NCBI GenBank assembly: GCA_020055645.1
Contig: CM034548.1
Location: forward strand, 29,252,201 to 29,316,200
DNA: 64,000 nucleotides
Source: Tomocerus qinae
Lineage: Eukaryota > Arthropoda > Collembola > Entomobryomorpha > Tomoceridae
Direction: 5' to 3'
The translations under genes and the position numbers were made by a program. Below the pieces are notes generated by a model. It saw only the letters and a list, made by a program, of their open reading frames with translations, had not been told where the DNA came from and made no database searches. This document shows positions 25,856 to 36,706 of this stretch, piece by piece; position 1 is the first letter of the stretch; the number at the start of each line of letters is the position of its first letter.

Positions 25856-27132
25856 ACTTGGCTTAATGAAGTTTACCCGAACACACGTAATGTGTCTATA
25901 TGATCATGAAAAGGGGACGTTTACATACATATTGGACAATACACAATATTTAACTAATAGTACATCCCCCGAGTTTGTGATTATACTATTTGGACCGAAA
26001 AATATAGATTGAAATGTGTGGAAGGTGGAAGATAGTTATGTCAGACTTGAACTCTGAATTTAGTGTCATCTGCCTCAGTTTTGGATTTCTAACTGTAATA
26101 GGATTTCAATTAAAACATTCAGGAATATCTATACATTTGACAAAGTTAAGGTGATTATAAAATTTCAAAGTATTCATCTTAAATAAAAAAATAAACAAGT
26201 AATAAGTAATAACAATATTGGATTCTTTAAAGAGTTCAAATGCGACTTGGACCAACAATCCTAATAAACTGCCTGCCTACATTAAGAATCATTTAAAAAT
26301 GTATCTATAGACTATACATGTTCGAAATGGTAAAAGGTTTGATAAACTCGCGGCTCGTTCCGCTCCCCAAGTCTCATATATTAACTCGTTTAAGAATCCA
26401 ATATTATTATTACTTGTTGCTTGTAAATGTTTTGAATTCAAGATGAACATTTAGATATTTATTTAGATAGATATTCCTTGATGTTTAAATTGAAAATTTA
26501 TTTCTCAGTACAAATTCATTAATAACATTAATATTTAGTGTTTTTTGCAGCTTTGGTGGTTGGTAGATGGTTATGAGATAGTAATCAATAAATAATCCTA
26601 ATAAATAATCAAACCAGACACACTTGATAGGGAACAAACTCGTGGGTAGCGAATCGAACCCCAAGTTTATCAAAACTTTTACTATTTCGAACATTTCCAG
26701 TATTTGCATGGACAATATGTGTTCTAGAAGTAGTCTTCTAGAAGGATCACTTTTTCCTGGTTTAAGACTCCAGGTAAGCAGGATTGACTTCCACTTATAG
26801 AAAGTTATTAATCAAAAGCTTATAATCTATTTATCTATTAAAGTTTTCCTGGATTATTAAATGAGGAGACTAAAGTAGCTAAAGATGGCTAAAGTTGACG
26901 AAAGTGAATACAGGAAACATGTAACAGTTAAATTTTTACTATTTTTACTATTAGGTTATTTTTGGATTAGTTCAGGTAGTGGTAAGAAAGGAAACTCGTG
27001 GCTAGACTAACTCAGCCACTACTTTTACGTCGTTCTCCACTACCTATATAGACAAAATACTAGCAATAAGATTTATTTCGGTCCAAGTGAACCTGGAATA
27101 AAATCGTTCTTTTTTAAAAACTATTTGTGACT
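25856..27132. other. Non-coding AT-rich spacer between the two SINE copies
   Basis: No gene or element was recognised. A small perfect hairpin (TCTAGAAGTAGTCTTCTAGA region, about 26725-26745) is the only local structure. Open frames are short and featureless. Confidence 0.4.
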
Positions 27133-27144
27133 ATCGCTGGAATT

Positions 27145-27676
27145 GGGCGTACAGGACGGTCTAATGGTGTAAAAACCTGGCTGGCTGTCTGCAATCTTGG
27201 GTTCGAATCCTAAGAGCGCCTCAGGTTGTGTGTTAGATAGTCTGGAATTGGGAGAAGCTATCTTTGCCGTATATTCGTTATTAGCATTGATTTGCCTATC
27301 TTGGTGACAATATGACTATCTTTCCTTACCCTGTCTGCAGTGTGCAGATTGCTCTCTTGGTTAGGTGTACACTACGAGTTTACCTAGTGATATACTGGAC
27401 TGAGGAGCACATGCGAAGGGATGCGGGAGGTTGCGATGACTGTCACACTTAATGTGGTCAGCTCACCTAACCTTGCCACCTAAGCACACAGGTAGAGTAC
27501 GGGACTGTGTAGGGCTGTACCACATAATGGTTCAGTACCCCTCACCAAAGTCTCTTCGTGTAAGTCTGTACACTCAGTAAAGTTGTCCGGGAGTCACTGC
27601 AAGTAAGCCACTCCAGGCTTGAGCGGTAGCATAGCTCTACTACTATAGTAGATGCTGTGCTCTCCCCCTAACACAC
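27145..27676 (+). mobile_element. tRNA-headed SINE, copy 2 (full-length head, perfect TSD)
   Basis: This 532-bp copy is flanked by the perfect 12-bp repeat ATCGCTGGAATT (27133-27144 and 27677-27688). The first 75 or so bases look tRNA-derived: GGGCG start, a D-arm-like GGTCTAATGGTGT (A box), a perfect B box GGTTCGAATCC, and a GCGCC end. The roughly 450-bp body and CTCCCCCTAACACAC tail match copy 1. Over 500 bp is long for a SINE. The internal A and B boxes would be its RNA polymerase III promoter. Confidence 0.87.
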
Positions 27677-27688
27677 ATCGCTGGAATT

Positions 27689-28557
27689 ATATTTACCTGG
27701 AATAAAATAGCTCTAATTCATTCCCAATATTTGTCATTTTAAGACGGAATTAAATTTTCCAATAATAAAATAGTTCTAAGTGTTAGTAACTATCAACCAT
27801 TGCAATTAAACCAATATTTTTGGTTCCAAGTAGTATAATCACATACTCGTGTGATGTACTATTAGGTTAATATTATGTATTGTCTGATATGTATGTCCCC
27901 ACTTCCTATGATCACTTCGTCTCACAATTCAATTTTCATCTTTATGGAAAATTAAATAGATTTAAACAAAGGCCGACAGAATGAAAAAAGGAAGGAAAAG
28001 CAGATGATAATGCTAAAAAGCTAAATTGAATTGGAGCATAATCAATAATTAACGGTTTGGGTTGTAAATTTTTGGTACAAGGACTTATAAGCACTTCTAG
28101 ATAAATGTTTGGTTGTTTCAATAGACGTTTCCCACACTTCCAGGATAACACAGACAAGTATTGGAGTCATTTCAATACTTATTCATGTTAATTTTGTGGC
28201 TGGACACCAACTGTGGGAAACCTCTATTTTATTAGGTTAGATCAAAAAAGAGCAAATAGTGACTACTTAGTTTTGAAAATACTTTGTTGTAGATACTTTG
28301 TTGTAGAAATGTATTGCGTCCCGTTTGCAGTAATCCAACCAATAATATAATAATCAGATTTAACTTATTCAAAAAAGGAAATTTAACATAAGATTGAAAA
28401 AAATACTATATAAAATATAAAAAATCAACAGTCTTTAGAACTAAAAATTATAAATTTTTAGCAAAATATATGGTGAACATGGACAAATGTACTTGGACAA
28501 AAAACAAGATTCTCTTGCGTGCCGAACTTGCATCTCGTCGTCTCCAGTAGTTGTAGT
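27689..28557. other. Non-coding AT-rich spacer
   Basis: No supported gene or element. It shares loose wording with the region just left of SINE copy 2 (TACCTGGAATAAAATAG against AACCTGGAATAAAATCG), possibly an old local duplication. Confidence 0.35.
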
Positions 28558-28898
28558 ATGAGGAGGCTTCCATGCAAATACCTCCCTACTCCCAGTCTCA
28601 ACCTCTACGACTCCATATACTGAAGTGGAAGGAGACTCATTTGCCAGTTGTTTGGGAACCCTCGTCGTCGTCGGTCAGTCAGGTAGGGTTTTAGGAAACT
28701 TAAAGTAAATCGGATTGTGTCACATTTTAGTCACAATATACTTTTGTCTGTGTCCAAATCTTATTGTTCTCTCTTTATACAGTCATTTCACTCCATCCCG
28801 ATCATAAATCTTGGTAGTTTTAGTTGTATTGAGCCGAACCAGAGTCAGGCATATAAAGAAATAGGTCTCTTTCAGTCTAACCCAGATTTACCTCCTGA
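28558..28898 (+). repeat. 345-bp ATGAGGAG repeat, left copy of an inverted pair
   Basis: It runs from ATGAGGAGGC to CCTGA. The same sequence, diverged but collinear, lies inverted at 29991-30335. Shared blocks include CATGCAAATACCTCCC, AACCCTCGTCGTCGTC, TGTCTGTGTCCAA and GAGCCGAACCAGAGTCAGG. Neither copy has a meaningful open frame. Confidence 0.75.
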
Positions 28899-28901
28899 CA
28901 T

Positions 28902-29121
28902 ATGTATCCATATCGCGTCTATATGAAACCGAAGCCTGGACGTTACGGAATAAAAGTATGTGCCGCAGTGGACTCTACTACAACAGGATTTGTCTGCAAT
29001 CTTCAAGTCTACGCCGGCAAAGGGGATACAGTTAAGACGGGTCAAGGCAAACCAGTTGTTTTGGGCATATGCATGTTGGACGCCGGAAGAGGAGTGACAG
29101 CTAATAATTTCTTCACTTCCA
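28902..29121 (+). pseudogene. piggyBac-family transposase fragment (DDE core)
   Basis: The plus-strand frame YPYRVYMKPKPGRYGIKVC, followed by VDSTTTGFVCNLQVYAGK and, near its end, GRGVTANNFFTS, matches the central DDE part of piggyBac transposases (family forms ...YMPSKPAKYGIK..., ...N-Q-YTGK..., ...GRNVT-DNFFTS). An acidic residue is present in VDS (first catalytic Asp position in the family). The second, usually D in DNFFTS, reads N here (ANNFFTS), so the copy looks inactive. The fragment is about 75 residues of a protein normally near 600, and similarity ends right after FFTS. It abuts the left 345-bp repeat. Confidence 0.8.
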
Positions 29122-29846
29122 AAACTCTTCTTTATTCCGCAGAATACCACCTGTTGTTGTTACATGTTTGAGAGTAAAACAAGATGTAATTATGGAGTCT
29201 GAAGAAGAGGGAAATGAAATTAACTAAATTGTCGGTTAACACTTTAGACAATATTCAATAATATTCAAAATTCCTAACTTGGGTCTTCTGAAAATTTTTA
29301 TAATTTGATGTCTCCATATTTGAATCTTAAAGTGTTTAATAGCAAGGATTTTAGGCTGATGATAAGTCTGATAAATCTCCATCTCCTCAGCATGCCACAA
29401 ACTACTCTGGAAGTTTACACAGGATTAAATTTTTCTCTGGCTAATATAACCGTAAAACTAACCTGGTGCTGCGGATGGTTCTAGATCCAATATACACAAT
29501 TTTCGGACTCGGACTCGGTCAACTTAAGACTTTGAGCAAAGATAGCCTTTATAACAAATTTAAAACTACCTAGAGATGCTTTTAAATTGTATATAAACCC
29601 TTAATTGGCCTTCTTTTAGATTTTGACCCTGGCCGAGGCAGCCTAATGCTTTAAGTGCCTACTCGGAGGAATTTCCACGTAAATCGCACTGGTACTCGGT
29701 CAACTCAAGTGCTTTAAGCCAATGGAATTAGAAGCAAGTACCGCCATTAATAAAGTTTTCCATAAAGCTAAATGGTTAAGGTTAATATTAAATTTGTTTA
29801 ATTATTTGTTGATTGATTTTGGATTACCAATAGTGGGGGGTGAAAC

Positions 29847-29990
29847 ATAAACTCAGGTTATGCAGGTAAGTAAAGTATTCCTTGGAAATATTTTTGTCCA
29901 GAAGTGGTTGAGTTCAAGTAAATTTCTCTGCTTCATTCGAAAAGTGTTTCTCCTACCGTGCAGTTGGGGATTTCTTTCTTTGGTGAGTTT
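29847..29990 (+). repeat. Extra copy of the zinc-finger gene's leader exon
   Basis: About 145 bp repeats, in the same orientation, the sequence at 30722-30867: TTTTTGTCCAGAAGTGGTTG, CTCTGCTTCATTC, AAGTGTTTCTCCT, then TTGGTGAGTT. The conserved GGTGAGT end looks like a splice donor, so the repeated unit is probably a 5'-UTR exon. No coding exon follows here; instead the right 345-bp repeat begins directly. Confidence 0.7.
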
Positions 29991-30335
29991 ATCAGGTGGG
30001 AAATCCGGGTTAGACTGAAAGATGCCCGTTTCTCTATATTCCTGACTCTGGTTCGGCTCAATGCACCTAAAACTGCCAGAAATGATCGGGATGAGTGAAA
30101 TGACTGCACAAAATAGAGAACGACCGAAATTGGACACAGACAATAGTAGAAGTTTTATTACAACATAAGATGATCAGATCTGGTTGACACTAAATTCCCT
30201 AAACCCGACACTGACTGACTGACGACGACGAGGGTTCCCGACCAACTGGCGAGTCTGTCTCCTTCTCCTTCAGTATAAGGAGTCGTAGTGGGTGAGACTG
30301 GGAGGTGGGAGGCATTTGCATGGGAGCCTCCTCAT
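29991..30335 (-). repeat. 345-bp ATGAGGAG repeat, right copy of the inverted pair
   Basis: This is the reverse-complement partner of 28558-28898. It starts at the duplicated leader exon's donor and ends CCTCCTCAT. The minus strand holds AATAAA followed by TGTCTGTGTCC, which could be a polyadenylation site, so these repeats may be solo terminal repeats of an unidentified element. This is inference only. Confidence 0.7.
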
Positions 30336-30721
30336 ATCACCCCACCCAACAAGTCCCCTACAACCTGTGGTGTGGAACGGGTTGAGAATGGAAGGGTTAA
30401 TTAGATAAAATGATATTCCCTTCCGCTAATACCACAATCATATACAAAGCATAGTACATCATGTAATAATGTTGTGTACTTTCGTGTAATATGTGAGTAT
30501 TGTGTAATTGTATCTAATGGTATTTCATAGATATTACATAATATGATGAATTAATACAATAATTTTGTCTCTATTTATAAATGTGTCCTTATACAATCTA
30601 CAATCTTATAATTAAATTAATGAATAGTTTTAGTTTGTTAGTGTCACTTGTAGCTTAAAAGCATGCAAAAAGTAAAATTATAACATATTATACAAACATA
30701 AGTCTCAATTTGGGGTATACT

Positions 30722-32715
30722 GACATAAACTCAGGTAAGACAGGTACGTAGAGAATTCCTTGGAAACATTTTTGTCCAGAAGTGGTTGATTTCAAGTAAA
30801 TTCCTCTGCTTCATTCAGAAAGTGTTTCTCCTGCCGTGCAGTCGTGGATTTGTTTCTTGGTGAGTTATTTTTGTGTGGATTGTGGACAATTGTTTGGAAT
30901 TTTGAAGTGGATTTTTGTGAATAAGTGTAGATTTTTGTTTATATTTTTGTGTAGCTGTTATTGACATTTTTAGTTGTATTTAAGTTAGGGATAATGGCTC
31001 ATTTTGAGGGTGCTGAGCGAGTTGGTGGTGGTGGTGACAAGTACCAGTATATAAAAGTGCTTCCTTCTCTCGAAGATTTCGATGGTAGTCACCTCTACGA
31101 AATCGGTGTGGTTTATACCGACGGTAACCTGTGTCCCGATGATCTCCTGAAGAAAAGGTATGATGATTGGCACTCCAAGTATAAATCTATGTACAATCAC
31201 TTCTACCAAAGTATAGGGTATACTTGCAGTCGGAAGATTGTTCCGTCCATTGAAGATTGTGCCAAGTCGAAGAAGACGAAAGCCATTGCCCGCAAGAAGC
31301 AAGAAGAGAAACGTCGAAATAAGATGTACGTAATGACCCATCCTGATAATTTTGTACCTCAATTGCTGGAAGATGCGAAATCCGAATATGCCCGGAATCT
31401 GCGAGCTGAGAAGGCACTGGAACGTGGTATGTGTTTTATTTTTGTTCATGTATACTACATAATGTATAATATGGATAATTGTAGTGAAATTTCAGGGATT
31501 AATTTTTAATTTTTTTGATTCCAGCCGGCAAGAAGGATTTGAGCTATGTACCCCGTTTGGATGTGGATGACCCGGCTTGATCATCTAAGCAGGCATTGGA
31601 TGCAGCAGAAAAGCTGACGGCTGCCCAGGTTGCTGAGGAGTCCAAGGAGCGTGAAACTCTTTGTGCAGCTTTGGCTAAAGCGTTGCCCTGTACTTTGTCA
31701 GTTGACATGAGCCGTTTTTCTGTTGGAGGTGGCAAATTCGGAATTTTTCGGGATATGTTGGAGCAGAATTCCCGGACCATCAATTTGAAGAAAGCCATGC
31801 CACAGATGTCAGAAGGTAATTCATTCCGTAATCCCACTTTATGAATTGCAATACCCGCATTTCTGATGTAATTCCACTGTAATTTTAGTATATTATTATA
31901 TACCGTATTTCCGTGATTTAGTGCCCCCGGCTTCTATCGAATCCAATTCTTCGGCTGTGAAAGTAAAAGATGTTGTGATGGCTGCCGATGTGACTGCTTA
32001 TACAGTCAATGGACCCCGCGTTGCTGCGTTGAAACGGAGAATCCGACGTTTGCAGTCTCGCATCAAGTTGATGAGGTTGAGCAGCTCCAAAATGATAAAA
32101 AATGGTAATTCATTTTCTGTTTGTCTTCAAAGAGATATTTACGTTGGCTGTTAAATGCATTGAGTACTAATGATAATTATTTTGTGTTTTGCAGCGAAGA
32201 AGCGAGCACGCAAGGCCGAAGGTGACCGTTGTAAATTGTTGAGAAAACTTGGCCGCGATTTCAAACCCGCCCCGATTGTACAGCTCTCGCCTCCTCAGCC
32301 CCAGCCGACTCTGCAACTTTGGAAAGTGAAACTTGGCGAACACATCTCAAAGTGAACCGACGTGTGTGGACGAACCCAAAGAGGAGAAAGTTGATTCCGC
32401 CATTGGTGAAATTAGAAGTCCTGTAGTTGTTCAGAAGATGTCTGTAGAGATGCCTGGCCCCTCTGTGGTGAAGCCTGAAACGAACTGTTTCATTTGTGGT
32501 AAGTAAACATTTTTCCATCCAACTTGTAGTTATATTGTGTATATATTATATTGATTTTAATTCATAATGTTGTTTGATTTTTCATAGGTGGGCAACACGT
32601 GAGTACTAAGGGCCGCTCGCGATGTCGCGATCTTCACCGAGGCAAGGCTGGAATGCACAAGTGTTCAATCTGTGGGAAATCGTTCTCTCGGAAGGATAGC
32701 TTAACTCTTCTGTAT
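30722..32715 (+). pseudogene. Decayed multi-exon C2H2 zinc-finger gene, truncated at 3' end
   Basis: A probable 5'-UTR exon ends at 30859 (TTG|GTGAGT). The next exon follows GTGTAG at 30954 and starts coding at ATG 30994. Coding exons are 30994-31426, 31525-31815, 31922-32104, one from about 32195 to about 32499, and one from about 32588 onward, all GT-AG and all phase 1. Exon 1 is charged and novel (MAHFEGAERVGGGG...). Exons 3-4 form a basic coiled coil (LKRRIRRLQSRIKLMRL). The end has CFIC, then HKCSICGKSFSRKDSL, a C2H2 finger start. The coding frame is interrupted about twice (exons 2 and 4). The finger is cut off where a retroelement fossil begins. GC-richer codon use marks it as once-real coding sequence. 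I do not recognise the N-terminal family. Confidence 0.65.
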
Positions 32716-32738
32716 CCTCCGATGATGTTTCATATGTA

Positions 32739-33907
32739 CTATTGTACATTGCAATTTGCTCTTTCTTGACAGAAATAATTGTTGTAATTCTTCTCTTGAT
32801 GACGAATGTTTCGTAACGGAAACGCGTTTCCCGTTGCCAAGCATATCCGTTTGAATTCTTCAGTTTTATTCTCCGTAGAGTTATTTGCCTGGTGAATCAC
32901 ACCGTTTACAAATTCAATTCGCGATACGCGATTTTTATCTTCTATATTTCTTTGTATAAATTCTCCCATTTCTATTAGCGCATTAACTGTGTACTCTGTT
33001 AAGCCACAGGTAAAAATCTTTATATCAGGGTGCAAAGCTGTTTCCTCAGGAAAAAGTAAATTATTTAAACTGATGAAGTCATATACAAATGCTCCAACTT
33101 TTTCATCCATTCTTTGTCTCTTGAACATTAATTCTCTTTGTTGCCTATACTTCTTTAGGTAAAAGCTATGTCTTTCCATGTAAGCAGACTTGAAGACATC
33201 CCACGTAAAAGAGTAAGAGCTATAGCATGCTTGAACCAATGATAGTCATTTCCCCGTAAAACGCACGGTAAGTAGTCAATCCAATATTCTTCATGTAAAC
33301 TGATAGCTTTAAAATAAAGTTCCAAGTCCTTTAAATATTCTGAAGGATTATCTCTTACTTCAGGTATAGGTACCCTGCATCCGCAAATAGAATCCATTTT
33401 TCGTCCAGAGTAGTAAAGTTTAAAATTAACAACTTATTTAAAATTCTTTGTAGTATGCTAACAACGTCTTCAATTGTTCAATTCGTACGGTTGTACAGGT
33501 CGTATATCCATAAGGTACTATTAACATCCTATTCTCCGTCCCCTAAACCTGTCCAATACGTCCCAAAATTCTGAGACGAACTCGTCCAAACCGTATATTA
33601 AATCTCTTCCGATAACAATGGATGTATGCATGTAGTCGTAAACCACAAAGTCGTGTAATACTGTCACGTTGTGCTTTTTAATTCTAAATCTGACCCTCGG
33701 TAAACTGACGTTTCCAAGATGGTCCAACCGTAAATGGTAATTTTCGTTAAATAGTGTTCTGTATTCTGGAAATAGCTTCACTGTATCTGCATGTATCGCC
33801 GAAATAGGAACTCTTGAATCTGAATGTCCAATAATATTCAAAGGCGATGCTGGTCTAGCTGGATGACTGACTTCTAACGTTGTATAAAAGTGCATGTTAA
33901 TTCTCAA
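32739..33907 (-). mobile_element. LTR-retroelement fossil: gag-like and protease-like parts
   Basis: On the minus strand, 33397-32739 codes a Ty3-type gag-like region (VPIPEVRDNPSEYLKDLELYF, then FTWDVFKSAYMERHS and LKKYRQQRELMFKRQRMDEK). The piece at 33907-33521 reads like a retropepsin-type domain, ending VIGRDLIYGLDEF. The order, with protease-like sequence upstream of gag on the same strand, is not the usual one, so the copy is rearranged as well as broken. No LTR is visible. It cuts off the zinc-finger gene, so it inserted after that gene existed. Confidence 0.65.
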
Positions 33908-33909
33908 GC

Positions 33910-34450
33910 AATTTATTCTAACAAAATATTCTTCTTAATTCCCGATGACTACGTAAATAGTTGATAATAATATTCAACTGTTGATGCTAATCTTGTTTGA
34001 GACTGTCAGTATGTCCTGAGCTTGGTCCCCCGTAACTTGTTGTCCCCCAAGTTATTTTAATAATAATGCATGTGTTAATATTCTTGTTTATCTAAATATT
34101 TAGACTTCAGCTCCAGAATATGCTGTGCTGGTCCCTTCACCAAGAAATTTTCTATAATAAATGTTTTTTCCATAAATTACGCCAATCGTCACTAAACGAT
34201 TTAAATTACTAAAAATAAACAATAACGATGCTAGGTTTTGTTCACAAATGATGTATTTTTAGAAATGATGGAAAACTTCACCAAACGAGTTAAAATACTA
34301 AAAATTAGCAATAATGATGCTTGATGGTGTCTGGAAATTACGTTGATATGCTCATGCAATAATTTTTAAAACAAAACCCAATCTAAATGATATACTAAAA
34401 ATCAACAAATTGTACACTTAGCATCGTTATTGTTTATTTTACGATAGACA
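33910..34450. other. Non-coding spacer with repeated CAATAAYGATGC words
   Basis: Two direct copies of a roughly 40-base motif (AAATTACTAAAAATAAACAA and its variant, each followed by a GATGCT word) lie near 34200 and 34290. An inverted relative, AGCATCGTTATTGTTTATTT, is near 34420. It is probably a decayed short element. No gene was seen. Confidence 0.4.
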
Positions 34451-34756
34451 ATTTCTACGGAATTTTTCCCAATTTCTCCGGAATTTTTCCCAATTTCTCC
34501 GGAATTTTTCCCAATTTCTCCGGAATTTTTCCCAATTTCTCCGGAATTTCTCCCAATTTATCCGAAATTTTTCCCAATTTCTCCGGAATTTTTCCCAATT
34601 TCTCCGGAATTTTTCCCAATTTCCCCGGAATTTTTCCCAATTTCTCCGGAATTTTTCCCATTTTCTCCGGAATTTTTCCCAATTTCTCCAGAATTTCTCC
34701 CATTTTCTCCAAATTTATTCCCAAATTATGCGGAATTTTTCCCAATTTCTCCAGAA
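34451..34756. repeat. 21-bp minisatellite, about 14 units
   Basis: The unit GGAATTTTTCCCAATTTCTCC is repeated head to tail with few changes. Because 21 is a multiple of three, the minus strand stays open for 104 codons (IPEKLGK repeats). That is a property of the repeat length; no promoter, splice context or domain supports a gene. Confidence 0.9.
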
Positions 34757-34873
34757 TCGTTCGTTTCAACCCAATACATTGATTTAGTAAAAGTAGTAAG
34801 GCTAGTAGTAAGGAATAGCGTTACTACTATTCTGGACTCTTACTAGATCGTTGTATTGGATTGAAACGATTCG
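34753..34873. mobile_element. Hairpin MITE next to the minisatellite
   Basis: AGAATCGTTCGTTTCAACCC at the left is inverted as GGATTGAAACGATTCGC at the right. Imperfect pairing continues inward through AGTAGTAA/TTACTACT to a loop of a few bases. The minisatellite begins where the left arm ends. Confidence 0.65.
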
Positions 34874-34879
34874 CTCACA

Positions 34880-36115
34880 TTTTTATGTATTCATAGTTCA
34901 TTGGTACACAACCATGATGAGAAAACGTCATTTTTGAAACCTACATTATTTATGGACGGTCCCTAATATTTTTTGTTAATATTTAATTTGGTATATCATT
35001 TAGTACGGAATTAATAAATACAATACACGAAATTTTATAATTTATATCATTACATCTTTAGCGGAGACTGCCCTTGGTATTATTATAGGGGGCGTTGAGT
35101 GTATTAACCTGTCGACCTTGCCCTTTGACACGCCTTGATGTCAAAAGAACGACACAAATGCTGAAATTGGAAGTGTGTGGACATTATCTTCCATTTTGGA
35201 CTGTTTCTGTCGGCCCATTCCGTTCGTGCCAGTTTCTACCACTGGCCACTATTCCAATATATAATCGCAGACTGAGAAAAATTTTCCTACCTATATAACT
35301 ATGTATGTCTGGTAGGGCAAATTTGAATTTTACCGCATAAAATCCAAAGATTTTATTACTAAATAATACCTTTTAAAATCGAGTCGCATATGCTGGGAGC
35401 TACTAGTCACCTATAATGTCAGCCTTCCTCGACTCGGAAAATTTCTTTTGTCTACGAGTTTGAATGGGAACTGTACATTGTGAACGAAAACTCTCATATT
35501 TGTAGAGGGGGTAGTGGATGTTGTTTCGCACACTGGACATGAATCGAAAATGCATGCAGGTCAAAGAAAAGGTGATGGGGTAATAATACAGTTGGTCATC
35601 CAACTGGCGCACGCGCATTGTATATTTAATGTTTTTAATAATGTGGCCCGAAGTCCACAATTAGCAAAGTGTCTTTGTCGGGTAACTTCGGAAGGTACCC
35701 GACGAAAGCACGTAATGTGTGGTAGAGGTTGGGTAAACTGTTTTGGGGTACATGGTTAAAAACATCAATTCGGTATGTTTGTCTACGTAATAGAATGTCT
35801 TCATAGGGCAAGCCACTACCTACGTTTCAAAACAGAATGGTCATGAAGTCATGAATGTTATTGCTAAAGGCGCCGTACGGTTATTAAATTTCAAAATGTA
35901 TTAGCAACACAGTTTGGTTCAATGTGGTTTGATTTATTTGCTAAAGATGCTAAATTCCATCCAGATGGAACGTTTTAACAGCCATGTATGATAAAATTAT
36001 TAAATTAAATACACTTTATTGTGCGACGTGGTAGTAGAAACTTCTTCCTTCAATTAAGTATACCGTGTCTTGTATTATGTTAGGATTATTCAAAACAATT
36101 AATCTGATTGTATAT
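34880..36115. other. Non-coding stretch
   Basis: No gene with splice or family support. Moderately less AT-rich patches near 35100-35250 and 35500-35750 give short open frames without recognisable domains. This may be old element debris. Confidence 0.35.
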
Positions 36116-36118
36116 ACT

Positions 36119-36222
36119 AAACTGTCAAAACCACCCCGCCCGAAATTGACAAAAACCACCCCGCCCGAAACTCAAAAACGACCCTGCCTGAAACTGTCAC
36201 AAACCACCCTGGACAAAACTGT
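36119..36222. repeat. Short tandem repeat, about four units of CACCCCGCCCGAAACT type
   Basis: Units of about 22-27 bp (AAACCACCCCGCCCGAAA with a variable CTGTCACA-type link) repeat four times with increasing divergence to the right. Confidence 0.75.
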
Positions 36223-36706
36223 TAAATACTTCTATATCACTGCCATTCTATCAACATCCAGTTATTACGATAAAATGTGATAATGATGAACATGTAAAAG
36301 TTTGTGTATTATTTTCAATTCTGCTATTAAACTTTTTCAAACAGACTTCAAACAGACAGAAACCGCAATGTATTTCTACATTTTTGTATCTTATTTATCT
36401 AATATTATCTGTATCTGCTTAAATAGCCATTAAATTAATGAATTCGCAAAACAATGACTTAAAGGTAGTATAGAAGATTTTGAAATGCATACAACTGCCT
36501 TTTTGGGGACAGTCATCAATCTTTATTATCACTTGCTTAATGACTTGCCGGAGTTAAAATTAAGTAGATTACTAAATTCACTCGTAAGTAACAATTAAAA
36601 ACAGAAAATCTTAACAATAACCCGAAATGCGAAGTAGTATTCTGTATCTGTATAGTAGCTAATATTAAATAAAGACGGTAATGTTACTTAAAATTGGTTT
36701 CTTTGA

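Noticed and set aside
27145-27220. Possible tRNA gene
   Set aside because: A and B boxes are present but the arms do not fold properly and it is the head of a repeated, TSD-flanked unit; called as SINE.
29853-30143. 96-codon minus-strand frame containing EPNQSQEYRETG
   Set aside because: It crosses from the 345-bp repeat into the duplicated leader exon; the left copy keeps similar wording only as DNA similarity, without a matching start or domain.
30985-31449. 154-codon minus-strand frame
   Set aside because: Shadow of the zinc-finger gene's first coding exon on the opposite strand.
34451-34756. Regular repeats that might suggest a CRISPR array
   Set aside because: The 21-bp units are head to tail without unique spacers, and this is eukaryotic DNA.
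34455-34769. 104-codon minus-strand frame with IPEKLGK repeats
   Set aside because: It is the 21-bp minisatellite read in frame; the period is a multiple of three and nothing else supports a gene.
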